Assembly: GCA_038316385.1 (NCBI GenBank)
Contig: JBBQAN010000009.1
Coordinates: forward strand, 66,767 to 130,766
Length of the DNA: 64,000 bases
Direction of reading: 5' to 3'
Origin: SZAS-103 sp038316385
Lineage (GTDB): Bacteria; Pseudomonadota; Gammaproteobacteria; Xanthomonadales; Xanthomonadaceae
Shown here: positions 61,404 through 64,000 of the stretch, in pieces
Numbering within the stretch: position 1 is the first letter of the stretch
Layout of the letters: each line of letters begins with the position of its first letter
The notes under the pieces: model-generated
The model's database searches: none
Told to the model about the DNA's origin: nothing
What the model saw: the letters and a program-made list of their open reading frames with translations, nothing else
Translations under genes and position numbers: made by a program

Positions 61404-62461
61404 AGAAGGGATGGCAGATGAAAACGCTGGGGGATGTTTGTCACGTCTATCAGCCCGAAACTATCAGCCAAAAACAGATGGTTGCTGGCGAATTTCGAGT
61501 GTATGGCGCGAATGGGCAAATCGGGTGGCACAATCAATTCAATCATGAAATGGCACAGCTAATTCTTGGTTGCCGAGGTTCATGTGGCACGGTGCATTTC
61601 ACTGAGCCAAGGGCTTGGATCACCGGCAATGCGATGGTTTTCCAGCCAAAAAATGGCGCGATTGATTTGGCCTTTCTCGCTTACGGTCTGAAGGGCGGCA
61701 TCGAAATAGGGGGCGCCGTCACTGGGGCTGCCCAGCCGCAAATCACGCGAACTTCGCTGATGCCTATCGTAATTTCGTTCCCCGCGAGCATCCCCGAACA
61801 GCAGCGCATCGTCGGCGTTCTGGACGAAGCGTTTGCCGGCCTTGCCACCGCCGAAGCCATCGCCGAAAAGAACCTCCAAAATGCCAGCGCGCTGTTCGAA
61901 AGCTTCCTCCAATCCGTCTTTACTCGACCCGACGATGGCTGGAGGGAGAAGTCCTTTGAGGACTGCATCGAAGACGTGAAATACACCGCCAAAATTCAGC
62001 GAAAGCATTTCCTTCGAGAGGGGAAATATCCCATAGTTTCGCAGGAGGCGGAATTTACCAACGGATATTGGAACAAGGCATCGGATGTTTTCAAAGTCAG
62101 GCATCCAGTGGTGATTTTTGGTGACCATACTCAAGTACTGAAATACATCGATTTCGATTTCGTTCTCGGGGCGGACGGGGTGAAGATTTTGCTGCCGAAG
62201 CCGTTTCTGATTCCGAAGTTCTTCTTCTATCACCTGCGCAGTGTTTCGCTACAGTCACTTGGCTATTCGCGCCACTATCGGCTATTGAAGGAAATCCAAA
62301 TTGGATATCCGAATACAAGCACACAGGCCACAATTGTCGCAAAGCTCGACGAACTCCACGCCGAAATCCAACGCCTCGAATCCATCTACCAGCAAAAGCT
62401 CGCCGCACTCAATGCACTGAAAAAATCGCTGCTTCACCAAGCCTTCGCCGGCGAGCTCTGA
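61400..62461 (+). CDS. hsdS: Type I restriction-modification specificity subunit HsdS
   Basis: A 353-residue HsdS with two target recognition domains. TRD1 (about 1-150) has VYGANGQIGWHNQF and the PQITRTSLMPIVISFPASIP end; TRD2 (about 180-330) has EGKYPIVSQEAEFTNGYW and YSRHYRLLKEIQIGYPN. Conserved coiled-coil spacers follow each (EQQRIVGVLDEAFAGLATAE; ATIVAKLDELHAEIQRLESI). It sets the DNA target. Lower GC than hsdM and the flanks, as is common for HsdS. ATG overlaps the hsdM stop. Confidence 0.9.
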   Translation: MKKGWQMKTLGDVCHVYQPETISQKQMVAGEFRVYGANGQIGWHNQFNHEMAQLILGCRGSCGTVHFTEPRAWITGNAMVFQPKNGAIDLAFLAYGLKGGIEIGGAVTGAAQPQITRTSLMPIVISFPASIPEQQRIVGVLDEAFAGLATAEAIAEKNLQNASALFESFLQSVFTRPDDGWREKSFEDCIEDVKYTAKIQRKHFLREGKYPIVSQEAEFTNGYWNKASDVFKVRHPVVIFGDHTQVLKYIDFDFVLGADGVKILLPKPFLIPKFFFYHLRSVSLQSLGYSRHYRLLKEIQIGYPNTSTQATIVAKLDELHAEIQRLESIYQQKLAALNALKKSLLHQAFAGEL

Positions 62462-62543
62462 TCCGGCGCGATGATCTCGCGTGGTGCGACAGCGGGTCGC
62501 TACTGTTTCGCTGCCCGCAGCGCGCCAGCACAAGGAACCGGCC

Positions 62544-63389
62544 ATGAAGCACCTGCCGACGCAATTCGAGGATCACGCCATCCGCCGCGTGTACGACGAG
62601 GCGACGGAAACCTGGTGGTTCTCGGTGGTGGACATCGTGCAGGTGCTGACCCAGCAGCCGGATTTCCAGGCTGCGCGCAAGTACTGGAACAAGCTGAAAG
62701 AACGGCTGGGCAAGGAAGGCAGCCAACTGGTGACAAATTGTCACCAGTTGAAAATGCAGGCTGAGGACGGCAAGCAACGCATCACCGATGTCGCCACCCC
62801 CGAAACGCTGCTGCGTCTGGTGCAGTCGGTACCCAGCCCCAAGGCCGAGCCGATCAAGCTGTGGCTGGCCAAGGTCGGCTACGAGCGCATGCGCGAACTG
62901 GGCGACCCCGCACTGGCGTTGGAGCGAGCCCGCGAAACGTGGCAGAAGCACGGCCGCAGCGAGAAGTGGATCGCCCAGCGCATGATGGGACAGGAAACCC
63001 GCGCCAAACTGACCGACTACTGGGCCAGCCACGAGGTGAAGCCGGGCCAGGAATTCGCCATCCTCACCAACCTGATCCACGAGGAGTGGGCTGGCCTGGG
63101 CGTGAAGGATCACAAGCAGTTGAAGGGCCTGAAGACGCAGAACCTGCGCGACCACATGAGCGAGGCCGAATTGATCTTCACCGCGCTGGCCGAGCTATCC
63201 ACCCGTCAGATCGCCGAGACGGCAAACGCCAGCGGCATCGACGAGAACAAGGTTGCTGCCAAAAGCGGCGGCGCAATCGCAAAAAAGGCGCGGCTGGAAC
63301 TGGAAGGCAAGACCGGGCGCAAGGTGGTGTCGGGCGAAAACTACTTGCCGCCACCGCGACCGAAGGGCTTGAAGAAACCTGTCGCATAG
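62544..63389 (+). CDS. Bro-N domain protein (DinD/antirepressor-like)
   Basis: A 281-residue protein. The N-terminal Bro-N-like domain has IRRVYDEATETWWFSVVDIV and LTQQPDFQAARKYWNKLKER, then MQAEDGKQRITDVATPETLL. The C-terminal part (KDHKQLKGLKTQNLRDHMSE, TETANASGIDENK-like segments) resembles BRO/DinD proteins. Such proteins occur in phages as antirepressors and in type I R-M loci. Its role here may be regulatory. AAGGAA lies ten bases before the ATG. The gene lies between hsdS and hsdR in the same direction. Confidence 0.8.
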   Translation: MKHLPTQFEDHAIRRVYDEATETWWFSVVDIVQVLTQQPDFQAARKYWNKLKERLGKEGSQLVTNCHQLKMQAEDGKQRITDVATPETLLRLVQSVPSPKAEPIKLWLAKVGYERMRELGDPALALERARETWQKHGRSEKWIAQRMMGQETRAKLTDYWASHEVKPGQEFAILTNLIHEEWAGLGVKDHKQLKGLKTQNLRDHMSEAELIFTALAELSTRQIAETANASGIDENKVAAKSGGAIAKKARLELEGKTGRKVVSGENYLPPPRPKGLKKPVA

Positions 63390-63399
63390 CGAGCACACC

Positions 63400-63561
63400 A
63401 TGAAGTCCAAGCCATTGCCGAAACGCGTCGCTTCAACGCCGTTTTCTGATTTCATCCGCAACGCCTCCGCCGAGGAAAAGGGGCGCGTGTACATGATCGT
63501 TCTGGAAAAGGCCACCGAGCGCCAAATTGCCGTGTTGAAGAAGGCTGCCGCCGCGAAGTAG
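63400..63561 (+). CDS. 53-aa protein of the type I R-M locus
   Basis: A 53-residue protein (MKSKPLPKRVASTPFSDFIR, then NASAEEKGRVYMIVLEKATE, ending in an Ala-rich helix). The FSDFIRNASAEEK pattern and helical end recur in small ORFs that sit between hsdS and hsdR in several proteobacteria. It starts 11 bases after the Bro-N gene stop, so it is transcribed with the operon. Function is unknown; control of HsdR assembly or activity is one guess. Confidence 0.6.
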   Translation: MKSKPLPKRVASTPFSDFIRNASAEEKGRVYMIVLEKATERQIAVLKKAAAAK

Positions 63562-63641
63562 AGCGGTTCGGACACGCGTCCAGCGTTTGACCCAATCCCG
63601 CAAGCCGCTACTATCCCCAAGGAATCAGGGGACACAGCGTT

Positions 63642-64000
63642 TTGAACGAAGCCGAGACCCGTGCCGAGCATATCGATCCGGCCTTGAAAGAGGCCGGTTG
63701 GGGCGTGGTCGAGGGAACGCGCATTCGACGTGAGTTTCATTTCACGCAAGGTCGGCTCGAAGGCCACGGCCGGCGCGGCAAGCCGCTGAAAGCCGACTAC
63801 GTGCTGGAATATCGCAACACCATGCTCGCGGTCGTCGAAGCCAAGGCTTGGGGCGAGCAGGTTTCCGAAGGCGTGGCGCAGGCGAAGGATTACGCCGGCA
63901 AGCTCGGCATCCGCCACACGTATGCGAGCAATGGCCAGGGCATCTACGGCATCGACATGCAGACTGGTGTCGAGGGCGAGGTTGCGCGCTATCCAACGCC
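63642..64000 (+). CDS. hsdR: Type I restriction endonuclease subunit HsdR, N-terminal part
   Basis: An open frame from a TTG at 63642 to the window edge, at least 119 codons (LNEAETRAEHIDPALKEAGW start). HSDR_N domain with the PD-(D/E)xK nuclease: DYVLEYRNTMLAVVEAKAWG gives the Asp and ExK. AGGGGACACAGCG lies before the TTG. The helicase motor is outside the window. It completes the R-M operon; its start is 80 bases after the 53-aa ORF stop. Confidence 0.87.
   Translation, partial: MNEAETRAEHIDPALKEAGWGVVEGTRIRREFHFTQGRLEGHGRRGKPLKADYVLEYRNTMLAVVEAKAWGEQVSEGVAQAKDYAGKLGIRHTYASNGQGIYGIDMQTGVEGEVARYPT

Noticed and set aside
62409..63155. 248-codon minus-strand frame opposite the Bro-N gene
   Set aside because: Antisense of a gene with clear family features and RBS; hydrophobic-looking translation is a codon-bias effect.

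Overview
The window is GC-rich chromosomal DNA from a gammaproteobacterium. The best guess is the Xanthomonadales (Lysobacterales), near the Rhodanobacteraceae. This rests on gene content read from the translations: a quinone-linked class 2 PyrD, UbiG with a MupP-like phosphatase, EpmB facing EF-P, a FimX-like degenerate GGDEF/EAL protein, PhaR with two PhaB-type reductases, GluQRS, and a dihydroorotase of the DxQVHFREPG type. No taxonomic marker such as rRNA is present, so the placement is an inference.

Layout. 1-6.8 kb: edge of a GAF-like protein, OPT peptide transporter, small ORF, MsbA-like ABC exporter, ECF sigma factor with its membrane anti-sigma partner. 6.9-13.3 kb: GAF-GAF-GGDEF-EAL protein, vWA lipoprotein, aldehyde dehydrogenase. 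13.4-21.2 kb: xseA, ispG, a hicB gene with a frame-broken hicA, DMT transporter, murB, DUF4190 protein, pyrD and an antiquitin-type ALDH7. 21.3-27.3 kb: tRNA-Arg(CCT) beside the relic of a second copy, DUF1993 protein, a three-copy hairpin repeat, cNMP/DUF1003 protein, S9 peptidase and an RNB-domain RNase. 27.36-32.89 kb: a small integrated element in the 3' end of tRNA-Ala(CGC). 33-42.7 kb: rnd, FGE-sulfatase lipoprotein, phaB-phaR-phaB, gluQRS, fimX-like and epmB. 42.7-57.5 kb: efp, the mtaD-ubiG-mupP-terpenoid-synthase-like operon, folE2, diguanylate cyclase, M23 peptidase, pyrC, yidD, DksA-like fusion, cyclase-like protein, cysS-sufE, glycine-zipper protein and a GNAT enzyme. 57.6-64 kb: a TonB receptor gene broken by one in-frame TGA, then a type I restriction-modification locus (hsdM, hsdS, Bro-N gene, 53-codon ORF, hsdR) that runs off the edge.

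The most unusual region is the 5.5 kb element. It has a P4-type integrase, a displaced tRNA 3' end as the distal att copy, ATGCCCCC repeats near both ends that could be integrase arm sites, an AlpA-type regulator, a pair of TGCAATTGCA palindromes 21 bp apart upstream of alpA, a chain of overlapping small genes, and four copies of the palindrome TACGGATTCCGTA spaced 44, 43 and 22 bp at the 3' end of a winged-helix gene. This looks like a compact satellite or integrative element with its own control and possibly replication sites. It carries no recognisable relaxase, capsid or terminase gene. The type I R-M locus is notable for the Bro-N gene and tiny ORF placed between hsdS and hsdR.

Cyclic-di-GMP signalling is over-represented: two GGDEF proteins with intact motifs (one also with an intact EAL), one FimX-like degenerate protein, and a GAF-like fragment at the left edge.
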